From Adiantum capillus-veneris (lineage: Eukaryota; Streptophyta; Polypodiopsida; Polypodiales; Pteridaceae): a stretch of 64,000 bases of DNA. Location: assembly GCA_014529385.2 (NCBI GenBank), contig CM043947.1, forward strand, positions 132,943,891-133,007,890. Direction: 5' to 3'. Of this stretch, positions 24,163-33,938 are shown one piece after another; the first letter of the stretch is position 1; each line of letters begins with the position of its first letter. Below the pieces are notes generated by a model. That model had not been told where the DNA came from, searched no databases, and was given only the letters and a program-made list of their open reading frames with translations. The position numbers and the translations under genes were made by a program.

Positions 24163-24433
24163 GAACATGTAGCCACTGGGCAGCTGGAAGGAGCATCTCC
24201 GTGATAAATTTGTGAAACGGGGCGACGTGGGGTGCGTATGGCGTCAAGAAGAGCATGTGACGCATCGGCGGCGCCGAGCAGGGTCGGACGGGGCAAAAAA
24301 GCCCCTATGCACCATGGTGCATAGGGAGCAATACATCACATGCTCTTCTTGATACCGTACGCCCTCCCCGTCACCCCGTTTTGCAAAATTATCACCAAGA
24401 CACTCCTCCCGGCCGCCCAGCGGCTGCATGTTC
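24163..24433. mobile_element. Foldback (long inverted repeat) element
   Basis: The left arm 24163-24260 and right arm 24336-24433 are each 98 bases and pair along their whole length with scattered mismatches. Both outer ends read GAACATG and both inner ends GAGCATGTGA (right arm read in reverse complement). The 75-base centre contains a perfect 24-bp palindrome at 24303-24326 (CCCTATGCACCA and its reverse complement). No reading frame is carried. The structure fits a non-autonomous foldback or MITE-like DNA element. No clear target duplication was seen. Confidence 0.8.
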
Positions 24434-24984
24434 ATTAGGAAGAGAATGGGATCTAGGAGGGCCTCTTTATTTGGCAGTTTAAGGAAGTCAAACCTTTTGT
24501 ATTAAGAAAGTAATCAAAGGACATCTTTTGAATTCAAATAGGTAAAACGGCTAGTTTATTTGAATTCAAAGTTTCTCCCAAAATGGAATTTAAAATCTAG
24601 AGGGTAAAACCATATCATGTAGCATATCTATGGAAAGAGCTCAACGTGTAGATTGCAGATCTATGATCTCCACTCAAATCAGAGATCATATGTAGGAGTT
24701 ATGGAAGGCCAAAAAACATAAAATTGCTCACCTCCTTTTTGTGGGAAAAAGTGCATCCTTTGACCACTCTTACACATCTCTTACATACCCACCATTCTTG
24801 CACACATGGTGTACACCTATTTAGATTGCAGCTTTGTATCCTTTTTCCCAGTAATATAAATATAAGTATTCTCTATTCGTTTTTGTCCATTTGTGCTCTA
24901 TAGTTAAAATTCATGTGGCTGGCTCAAACCCCAATCGCCCACTGATGGGGTAGAGCACATTGATCGCTAGTTTCCTTGCTTCGA
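24434..24984. other. Spacer, nothing recognised beyond a 40-bp direct repeat
   Basis: The first 40 bases (24433-24472) match 20083-20122. The rest is AT-rich without supportable coding sequence. Confidence 0.4.
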
Positions 24985-25550
24985 ACCAATGTCTCGCTTC
25001 CTAATCCATAGAGATTTGGTAGTAATTGTAGACTTCAACAATGTGCTTGCTTGTGTGCATGATAAGCGTAAAGGATTGGAACCCCCAGATTTAAACACGT
25101 TGTACTTTGACAAAGTAAAGGGGGATGATAACATCACCTACTATGTACGGAACAATGCAGAATTATTCTTGCTTGGACCGAGTCAGATAACAAAGAATTT
25201 TTTGTGGTCATTCTTTGCGCACCTGCCACAATCTTGAGCAGGGGATGGACAAGTTCCTATCTCATACCAAGCATTGTCTGAGTGGGTGGCTGGCACAGAA
25301 CTGTTGCCATGTTAGCAGTTAGGTATATGGAGACCCCCCAAAACAAATGTTTTTCAAAAAACTAGAAACCTTTTGGTACCTCTTTCCTAAGTTCAAATAG
25401 TCTAACACTTTATTGATGGATGATTCCCTCTATAAGATGTACTTCAATGATCCCAATAACTTTGTGATTCTGCTTGGGGTAGAAAACCAAAATGAGAGGC
25501 AGTGGGAAAGTTTCCTCAAGGAGGATGTTGCCTCATTTATGATACAATGA
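24985..25550 (+). pseudogene. Decayed FCP1/NIF-like HAD phosphatase remnant
   Basis: The frame at 24989-25237 reads LVVIVDFNNVLACVHDK, resembling HAD motif I (D-x-N/D-x-V/T-L). About 300 bases later another frame reads SNTLLMDDSLYKMYFNDPNN at about 25400-25460, matching the TLLxDDSxYK segment near motif III of NLI-interacting-factor/FCP1-type phosphatases, followed by FLKEDVASF. Stops and frame changes lie between (for example TAG near 25400 and TGA near 25548), so no active enzyme is encoded. The family call rests on these two motifs and their order. Confidence 0.45.
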
Positions 25551-25869
25551 GATGAGACTCCTGACAGAGCCAAGACTGTTAGGGAATGTCCATTTGATGC
25601 CAGGAAGGATAAAATTGCACAATTGGACTGGGCACTTTCACATGGAAAAATACTAGAACAATAGAATATTCTTGCACCGAGACTACCACCTCCAGCAACC
25701 AAGTATAAGCGGCCACCTCAGCATAAATGGCCAGAGCAGTCTTAGATAACTAAATGACTTTACTCCTTGAGAAAGCTAACTCCCTGTAAAGCTAATTGTT
25801 CTTCTTTCTAAACCTGAATATACTATGAAGAATTTTGCAAGTCAACTATTTCTGATGCTGTCAATTGGA
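25551..25869. other. Spacer, nothing recognised
   Basis: A short decayed continuation of the preceding frame may reach about 25745 (..RLPPPATKYKRPPQHKWPEQS). Otherwise there are no features. Confidence 0.4.
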
Positions 25870-26575
25870 TTGGGTGTTAAGTGTTGGTTAAGTGGTCAAG
25901 TGGTTCAAAGTGTTTTTTAAGTGGTACAAAAGCTTAAAAGTGTTGGTCAGGTGGTCCAAAGTGGTCCAAAGAGCTGGTCAAGTGGTTTAGGTGGTTGTTA
26001 AGTGGTGGTTAAGTAGTACAAAGTGTTGTCTAAGTGGTTGAGGGGGTTGATCAAGTGGTTCAAAGTGCTGGTTAGGTGGTTCAGAGTGCTTGTCAAGTGA
26101 TATAAAGTGTTGTCAAGTGGTTTAGGGGGTGGTAAAGTGGTTCAAGGGGCTTGTCAAGTGGTATAAATTGCTTAAAAGTGCTGGCGAGGTGGTCCTAAGT
26201 GGTCCAAAGATCTAGTCAAGTGGTTCAAGGGGCTGGTAAATGGTGGTCAAGTAGAACAAAGTATTGTCCAAGTGGTTTAGGGAGTTGGTCAAGTGGTTGA
26301 AAGTGTTGTTCGGGTAGCTCAAAGTGTTTGTCAAGTCGTATAAAGTGCTAGCGAAATGGTTGAGGGGGTGGTCAAGTGGTTCATAGTGCTTGTCAAGTAG
26401 TATAAAGTGCTTAAAAGTGTTGGTCAAATGGTCCTAAGTGGTCCAAAGTTCTAGTCAAGTGGTTCAGGGGGCTGGTAAAGTGCTCAGAAGTGCTTTTAAG
26501 TGGTTCAGGGAGCTAGTAAAGTGCTGGTCAATTGGTCAAGTGCTCAGAAGTGCTTTCAAGTGTTTTAAAAGATAT
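25870..26575. repeat. Left subterminal array (AAGTGGTTCAAAGTGCT-type)
   Basis: About 700 bases are built almost entirely of variants of GTCAAGTGGTTCAAAGTGCTGG with irregular spacing. The reverse-complement version of the same core is the unit at 29520-29740. Confidence 0.8.
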
Positions 26576-26813
26576 CTTTTATCACTCTAGTGTGAAAAGT
26601 GCTAGCTATTCAGCAGGGGTGATTAGCTGTAATTTTAGAGGGAAGTAGTCAGGTGATCCCCCCCCCTCGCCCCCACTCCTTCAACTTTTATGTAATCCTT
26701 CCCGACTCTCTTTAATATAGTTCACTACCTCCTTTTTATTAAATTAAAAAAAAGTACTAGATACTGTTAAAAGTGTTGGCCAAGTCCTCAAGTCAAATCT
26801 ACATAGATAAATA

Positions 26814-29257
26814 TTACAAGTTCTCCTCTAGGGGCATGCTATTATAGATTTTCTCGAATATGTCATTTGACATATCATATAAATTATGCTCACCTTCCCT
26901 CGAGGACATGGAAAACTTGATGCATCGCACTAGATGGGAGTAGATTAGAGCAGTGGGCTTGTCCAAAAGGACATAAGTACCATCTTGGCCATTTACCTTT
27001 TTGTAGAATAGGTCCTCAACCACATAATATTTTTTCTTGACACTAATCTTGCAAAAAATCAGCCACTTTTGTGGCTTTTTGAGACTTTTGTTAAAAAAAA
27101 TTCAACACTATGTTAGTTATCTAAATAGAAAATGGTTTTAGGGAACTATGACCAACACTCAATATGAGTTGATAAAAGATAGTATTGAGCTAAATGAAGT
27201 TCTGAAGGTGTCTTTCCATTGCCATCTTCTACAACTAATTTGTGCGGATGGATAAAATTATTATATTTTCTTTTGAAAGTAAATCAAATTTTTTCTAAGT
27301 AGTCCCAACCTTCTTTGAAAAATCCCTCAATAGGTATGTGATAGATGTATCAAGCTTTTTAACCCATATACAAAGACTGTCCACATTTTTTACTTCTTCA
27401 AGTTAAGTGTTGAAGTGCAATTTTACGTAAAATTTACTAACTTTAGAAAAGTAAATTTTTTTATTTTTGAGCTTTTCATGTAAATTGTGTATTTTGAAAA
27501 CTTTTTCATATCTTGACCCATAATTAAGAAGTTTCATGAAATTTTGATGTCATATACAAAAGTTATGTTTCATTTACTAGAATCCGAATGTGAGCCATTT
27601 TTGTGGCTTCGGCCAGTTTTGTGGCTCATTACAAGTCATATGTGGCTCTTATGACTAGGTCCTCAAAGTTCTAGCTTTGTGGATTCAGCCAGTTTTGTGC
27701 CATTGATCCTTTGCCTCTGTTTTGGCCAAGCCCTTTGTGTTGGTGCATGTTAGGACGTAGAAGTCTGCACCTATCTCCTCTGCAGTCACTCCAAAGTTCT
27801 GGCCAACCATGAAGGCATCACTCAGGTCATCGTGGTGGCCAGCATACATGGGGGCGTATTCATCCTCATCGTTGCTTGACTCTTCTCCATCGCTTTCATT
27901 CATAACTATGGGTTGTATTTGCAAGTATACCCACCCCTGCACATGATCTTTGTTGGCACATCTCCTCCATTGACCTTTGATGCACGCACCACAAAAGCAA
28001 GAGAGCACTCTGTGCCTTAGTACATGCATATCCCTTTGACTGTAGCCATTGACACAATGCCAAGATCAAGGCCCTGTCATGCGCTTGCAATTCCACGCTA
28101 TAACTCTATCAACATCACCGAGCTTGACCTCCAAGAAGGCACGATCGACTGTCTTGCCTCTCTGTGGGCATTTATTTTTGAGAGCTGCATTGAGGAATTC
28201 AACAACTCTTGAAGCGCTGTGCAACACCCACTTGTCAGATTTCAATTGCCCGTGTGTGAGGGCTCTTGTGACTATTGCACCAGCCCCATCGTGTTCACCC
28301 TTTCCATGGCCTGAAGCAAAGAAATTGTGCGTCATTTCAACACCTATCATATTGAAGAATCGTGCAACAAAATAGAATGGCTGCCTTTCTTTGAGTTGTG
28401 ACGCAACACCATCCGGCCACACCCAATGTCGCTTGACACTATAGCCCTGTCTTTCTAACCATTCATTGTGCAAAAGAAAAGAATGCTCCATAAACAAAGT
28501 GTCATGTGTCTTGTCATCAGAGATGTAGAAGTGAGTCATCTTTTGTATAGCACCAAGCACAACATGTAATATGAAATGTGAAAATCCACATTAGACACCA
28601 ATACATCATCATGAAAATTGGTGAAACACTCCCTCAACTATTGAGATTTCCACATATACAAGTAGTTGTGTTTGATGAACTTCCCTAGTTTCCCTTGGAG
28701 CACATAAATGAAACTCATTGGACTGAGCTACTAAACCACGAGGTCTTTTTAACATTTAGCTAGACCTTCTTCATCATTTTCGTGTGTAGGAACCTTGCCA
28801 AAAATCTTGACAGTCATTCTAGAGATACATCACTCTCTTCGATGAGACACAACAAGAGCCTTTTAATACCACAATCAATGCATGTTCCCAAAAGACATTT
28901 GTTGTGGTGAAAAGCACTATCAGTTGGATTTGGACACAATACAGACTCCCATAGTTCTATCAAGGATGAAAAAGTGTCTTTTGATGCTTTGCAGTGCTTT
29001 ATTCCACCACTCGGACTGCACACAAGACACTTGCAAAAACATGACGTTCCATGGTGTAGCCCATATCTTCCATGGTGCATCTGATTTAAGTCTTCCTTCA
29101 AGTAAACAAGTTGAACATGGTATTCACAACAGCAGGTGTTGCGATCCTTCAACTTGCGTGCGAAGTATGGCTTCAGACGGTCAAAGCATCTAAGGGACAT
29201 CCTAATCTTCAGATGATCCTCTTGGAACCACATGTGCAAATCCCTCTGCCACCACAA
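26814..29257 (-). pseudogene. Decayed DDE-like transposase of unnamed family
   Basis: Minus-strand pieces in N-to-C order are: 29257-28814 (LKPYFARKLKDRNTCCCEYH, then paired CxC cysteines), 28560-28066 (WPDGVASQLKERQPFYFVAR, then NFFASGHGKGEHDGAGA), 28029-27685 (LSCFCGACIKGQWRRCANKD) and 27023-26814 (VLLDKPTALIYSHLVRCIKF). The DGxxSQxK and HGKGxxDGxGA motifs resemble the later acidic motifs of a eukaryotic DDE-like transposase group with cysteine-rich flanks. I cannot name the family with confidence. Frameshifts and a 0.65-kb non-coding gap before the last piece show it is dead or needs splicing. Confidence 0.5.
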
Positions 29258-29519
29258 AAGACATTTAGAAACACTATAAAGTACTAAAATCTAATTGCAA
29301 CACTTACCTACTACCACCTCAGGGTGTATTTTCACAAAAGTAGGTATGACTTCACCTTTTGTCCACAAAAAAAGTAGGTATGTCATTTCTCCACCTTTTC
29401 AACCAAAGTGAGGTGGGGTTGGTTGAGCAATGGGAGTTGGTGAAGAGTCGGAGTTGGTGTCTATTTTTAGAAATTTACATTTTCCACTTCAATTTTTGTG
29501 CTATTGAACTTGAGTCCAC
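29258..29519. other. Transposon internal non-coding sequence
   Basis: Lies between the transposase start and the right array. Nothing else is recognised. Confidence 0.4.
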
Positions 29520-29740
29520 TAGTGAAGCACTTCAGTGCACTTGGAGAACACTCTGAAGCACTTTGGGGCACTTTGGTGCCCTTTTAAAAACTCTGCAACA
29601 CTTTCAAGCACTACGAGGAACTTTCAAGCAGCCTGTCATGCACTTTGGTGCACTTTGAAGCACTCTGCAACACTGTAAAGCACTTTGGGGCACTTTGAAA
29701 CCACTTTGAAGCACTTCAGTGCACTTTAACACTAGAATGG
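29520..29740. repeat. Right subterminal array (AGCACTTTGAAGCACTT-type)
   Basis: Variants of GCACTTTGGGGCACTTTG and AGCACTCTGCAACACTTTC fill about 220 bases. The core is the reverse complement of the left-array unit. Confidence 0.75.
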
Positions 29741-30149
29741 TAACAGGACATTTTTATGTCCTTGGACACTTTTGTGTCTTGTTAAGTGACCGTTTTGCTT
29801 GAATTATTTGAAGAGTATGAAAATGAATTTCTAGGTGCTATATATCCACAAAGTTGCCTCATGAGATGAAAAAAACTTAGCATTGTTTTTTTGTATCGAT
29901 CTCACCATTAACCTTACTCTTGCACAACATTTTTGAACCTAAACTATGTGAAAAAAAGGTTCCTGTTTTTTGTTTTTTTTCAATTTTTGGCAACTATACC
30001 ACTCTAAACTTCATGTTTGTGAGGTTTAGATGGCTAGAGGTTAGGCCTTCATAGTTCTCAACATGTTTTGATGCTTGTAGGGAGAGCTAAGTGTTAAAAT
30101 TGAAAGTTATGACCAATTAACAAGAATTGCATAATCCTGTTTTTTCGCC
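29741..30149. other. Spacer between transposon and E1
   Basis: No coding or repeat structure recognised. Confidence 0.4.
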
Positions 30150-31213
30150 TGTTGAAAGGACGACCTTTCAACAACGTTTCCATAAAGATTTCATTAAGAT
30201 TCCTCAAAGATTCTGTAAAGATTCCACATGAAGATGGTGATGAAGTAATGAATATGAAGATTGATGCTGCAACATGAAGATACGAGTTTATGGACGTCAT
30301 CGAATATCCCATTATTATTATTTTGAGCCATTACAGCCACTTTTGTAATGTTTACGGGAACCTCATATTTTAAATCGGCACTTGTATTTTGGCCGCAGAT
30401 GCTTGTATAATGAGTAAAGCCAACTCAGTTTCTTGTAATTAAGCTCTGTAGAAGCCTAGGGACAATTCAGGTCATTTGGCCGGACATTAGGTTTTGGTAT
30501 ATAAGCTAAAACCTAAGGCTTTGTAAAAAACACATTACGTTATCTCAAATAATATACAGTCGTGGGTTATGCAGCACATAGTAGTGACCTTCACGCACAC
30601 ACACCGTCGCGCACACTAATCACATTACAGATATGAGAGTAGGAGCGTGTTAGCATTGAGGAGCTCTCCACGTCGACGCAAGCAATGCAAGCTGAGGACC
30701 ACATCGCGAGCCTGCCTGCCTACGAGCTATATTTGGCCGTAAGTATCTCAAACGACATCCGATCTGAATGATCAAGTAGTCGTTAGAATCAGGGCGAGAA
30801 GCTCTTCGTGTTGATGTCTTTGTAAATTAGTTCTGGACACTTTGAAAATTACTGTTTTGAGTCTATCGCGATAGCGATTAGAGGTCTTACAATTATGGTT
30901 TTCAGGGTTTAGGTGTTTGGCCATATAGGATATGTCCTTGTGAGTCTTGCCCTCCGATTTCGAGTCATTCCGATATGATTTGAGACTGTTTCGAGCTTGT
31001 AGTGTTTCGTAGGATGCGTTGTCTGTTTCTTTGCTTTATGGTAGTGTTGTGGTAGGATTAGTGACTGTAGAGTGTTGTTCGTGTCTAGCTCAGGGTTGAC
31101 AACCCAGAGATTGCCTCCATGCCCTAGTCGGGTCAGCTACATCCTTAGATTGACATTTTGTTGGTCTGTGTTCTCGCTGTGCTCCATCGTCCGTCGCGAC
31201 GTACCCGCTAACA
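30150..31213 (+). repeat. E1 5' LTR (left end tentative)
   Basis: The right end is set by ACA at 31211-31213 immediately before the PBS. The left end is placed at TGTTGAAAGG (30150), which opens a 10-bp inverted repeat and resembles the proposed E2 LTR start TGTTGGAGCC. The LTR contains a TATA box at 30498 and, at 30860, a partial copy (AGTCTATCGCGATAG) of the leader palindrome. Confidence 0.55.
30487..30516 (+). promoter_or_regulatory. E1 LTR TATA box inside a 9-bp inverted repeat
   Basis: TTAGGTTTT (30487-30495) and AAAACCTAA (30508-30516) are exact reverse complements and enclose GGTATATAAGCT, with the TATA box TATATAAG at 30498-30505. E2 has the same arrangement with different arm sequences. 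Confidence 0.65.
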
Positions 31214-31214
31214 T

Positions 31215-31232
31215 TGGCACCGTTGTCGGGGA
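31215..31232 (+). other. E1 primer binding site (tRNA-Asp-like)
   Basis: TGGCACCGTTGTCGGGGA differs slightly from the TGGCGCCGTTGCCGGGGA type used by plant Tat/Athila elements. It follows the LTR end by one base. Confidence 0.75.
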
Positions 31233-31829
31233 CGAAGCGCCTAAACTAGCGTAGACCGCATCACTCGTGTTTGATAGTATAGCGTTTCTCTAGAGTTTTC
31301 TAGAGTGTTGTCACCATTTGCCTTCTTAGTGGGAAGTCAGAGAGCGGATCTCTTGACTGAGGGATAGCCAGGGAGCCTGCGTCTCGCCGAGGTGGTCCAC
31401 CATGAGGTTGAGGTATGGTGATATTATTTTGTTGTGTGTTTAGATTAGGTTTTATGGTTTGTGTGTTTGGTTGTGACTTATGGTTGCAAAGAACTTGAAA
31501 GAGAAAAAAAAAACGCAAAAGGTAAGTAGGAGGCTGTTTGCTTGCCAAAAAGCAAAAACAACCATTCAACCATCCAAAGTAGGACTTTAGGTAGTGTAGG
31601 ACGTCTGATGTTGATTTAGAGCAATTTTGACATGAAAATGTGCTTGAAAACACAAAAGGCGGAATTGTGCTGATTTTGGTAAAAATGCTCTAAAATGGTC
31701 GTTTGAAAGCCGATTTAAGTGCTTGTTTTTGCATTGGAGACCTTAAGGTAGGGGGAAAACACAGATTTGGTCCAATCCAAAAAATAAAAAATAAAAAACC
31801 CCAAAAAACCCCAAAACAAAAATAAATGA

Positions 31830-33700
31830 AACCAAATCTGTAATTTTCAAAAAAAAAAAAGTTTTGCATATGACCTTGTTTTGCATATGCTCTAGAGCTT
31901 GTATGTGAAATTTCAAAGCATTTGCATCAGTGCTTGTGCATCTAAGTGGGAATTTGCTTTTTCTGAGTGTAAGGAAGTGAATTGTGAAATGCTTGAATCC
32001 AAAGGAACAGAAGTCCAAATTGAATGAAACTTTGGGGACAGGCTTCTAAGGGCATTGGGAACCAAACTATCCATAAATAGAGAAAAAAATAACTTCCGAG
32101 TGGCTCTCTGCTCAGTCTATCGCGATAGACTGGTGAATTGGAGATAGACTCACAATCAGGAAAAACCCCTCATACCACAGGTAAAAGACATCAATACAAG
32201 GCTGCTCCCAAAAATTGAGTGTACTTGGACACCTGCTTAACCACTAAACCTCAAGTCTGGTGTTTTGAGTCAAACTTCAGAGACGAATTGGGTAAAGGGA
32301 CTTGACCAAATTTCCAAACCTTGTGAAACTTGGTATACATGATCTACAGAGGGTAGGGAACACATCTGTGAAGAGAAAATTTGAAAAAAGTGTCATTTTG
32401 GCATACTTGGTGTGTCTATCGCGATAGACTAAGAACCGAGTGATAGAAACTGAATTTTTCAAAAACCTCTGTGGCATAGCTTGGAAGGTGCTATCAAGGA
32501 CACATAAAAATTTTGAAGTCATTTGGACATCAGAAAGTGGGTGTAAGACCATTTGAGAGGATTCAGCTTGTAGAAAACACCAGATCTGGTCTAACTGACA
32601 AAGTAAAAGTCCAAAACAAGTGAAAATTGGTAGGAGGACATTGAGAGGTATTGGAACACAGTGGTATAGTCAAAGTTCAAGTTTGACCTATAAAAGGGGT
32701 ACTAGCTGAGTCTATTGCGATAGACTCAAAGCAGGGCCAAAGAAATTGAAATTTTCAAAACCCTCTGGAGCATAGCTTGTTTAGCCTCTCAGGAGGTTAC
32801 ACACAAAATTTGGTGGATTTTGGACAATTGGGAAGTCATCCTAAGTCTATTTTCTAGTGATCAGATAGACTCAGAATTCTAGAGTTTGAGTTAGAGACCT
32901 AAGAAAAAGTCCAAAACAAGTGAAAATTGGTGAGCAAGGTGTACAGAGCATAGGGAACAGAGTGGTGAAGAGAAATCTGGAAAATTTTCAAAATTGAAGA
33001 ATCTGCTAAGTCTATCGCGATAGACTAGGGTTTTTTCACAAAAATTGAAATTTTTGAAAACTGACCATAGGGCCTTGTTCTACATGATGTTGTGAGCCTA
33101 TGGTTAAAATTTGAGTAAATTTGGAGCATTGGAAGTGCATCTAAGAGGATTACTTCATAAGATGAGAAAAGAGACTATTGTTTGATGCAAGTTACAAAGG
33201 GAAAGTATTCCAAATTGGTTGAAACTTGGTGAGTAGTATCTCAGGAGAAGGGGGAACTCAAATCTGTAAAAAGAGTTGAACAAATGTATCCCAGTAACAC
33301 TCTGGTGAGTCTATCGCGATAGACTTAGAAATTCAATGTAGAAAAATAAAAATTCAAATCTGACTTCATATTTGGGTTCAGAAGGCCCATTATACCCTGT
33401 ACACAAAGTTTGAGTGCATTTGGACATCTGCAAGGGGTACTAGGTGAGCCTATCGCGATAGACAAGTCAGGAAAAAATTTTGAGAAAATATTTTGAAACC
33501 AAGTATACCACTGGGTTTATCATTTCCTAAGGAGTGCACACACCAATTTTGGGCTCAAACTAACCACTTGCAAAAACATCAGATAGAGAAACTTTCCAAA
33601 TTACATCTCACTGTTTTGGTCATAACTTTCACATACGGACTCCGATTCCAAAACTTTTTTAATCAAAACGTAGCTTGAGAGCAGCACTACAAATCTTAGA
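31830..33700 (+). repeat. E1 leader: ~298-bp tandem repeat with palindromes
   Basis: AGTCTATCGCGATAGACT or a close variant occurs at 32114, 32413, 32709 (one T for C), 33009, 33308 and 33447. The first five are spaced 296-300 bases apart, the last 139. Each unit also shares blocks such as AGTCCAAAACAAGTGAAAATT and GGGAACA..GTG at fixed distances before the palindrome. A decayed site (GTCTATTTTC..GATAGACT type) lies near 32838-32866. The array lies in the untranslated leader between PBS and gag, and E2 has three units at 298-bp spacing. Confidence 0.85.
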
Positions 33701-33938
33701 GTAAATTGACCAAAATGGTTTCCGATAGCATGCATTTTGGTCAATTTTGAAAAAAAACGTTGTTTAAGGCCTCAAAATGCATCCGGAAGTTAGGGGTGTC
33801 TAAAACCGACAATTTGAGAGAATTGTGAGAAAACGCTCATGGTTTTGGACATAGTTTTGGATTTTCCCTGACCAAAACACTTGAACACGCTGAGAGAGGT
33901 ATTACTACAGCAAGCTAGATCTATTAAGCCTAGAAGTC

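Larger units (their letters stand above)
25870..29740 (-). mobile_element. Decayed DNA transposon with inverted subterminal repeat arrays
   Basis: Transposase remnants on the minus strand (29257 to 26814) lie between two arrays of the same short motif in opposite orientation: AAGTGGTTCAAAGTGCT types at 25870-26575, and AGCACTTTGAAGCACTT types at 29520-29740. Near the outer edges GTGTTAAGTG (left) and CACTTTAACAC (right) form a short imperfect terminal inverted repeat. This layout resembles DNA transposons with subterminal transposase-binding repeats. The exact ends and target duplication are not resolved. Confidence 0.5.

Noticed and set aside
24303-24326. Transcription terminator hairpin
   Set aside because: A palindrome without loop or T-run, centred within a larger foldback element in plant DNA; bacterial terminator logic does not apply.
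28049-29193. Plus-strand ORFs at 28049 and 28882
   Set aside because: They lie opposite the minus-strand transposase pieces, which carry recognisable motifs.
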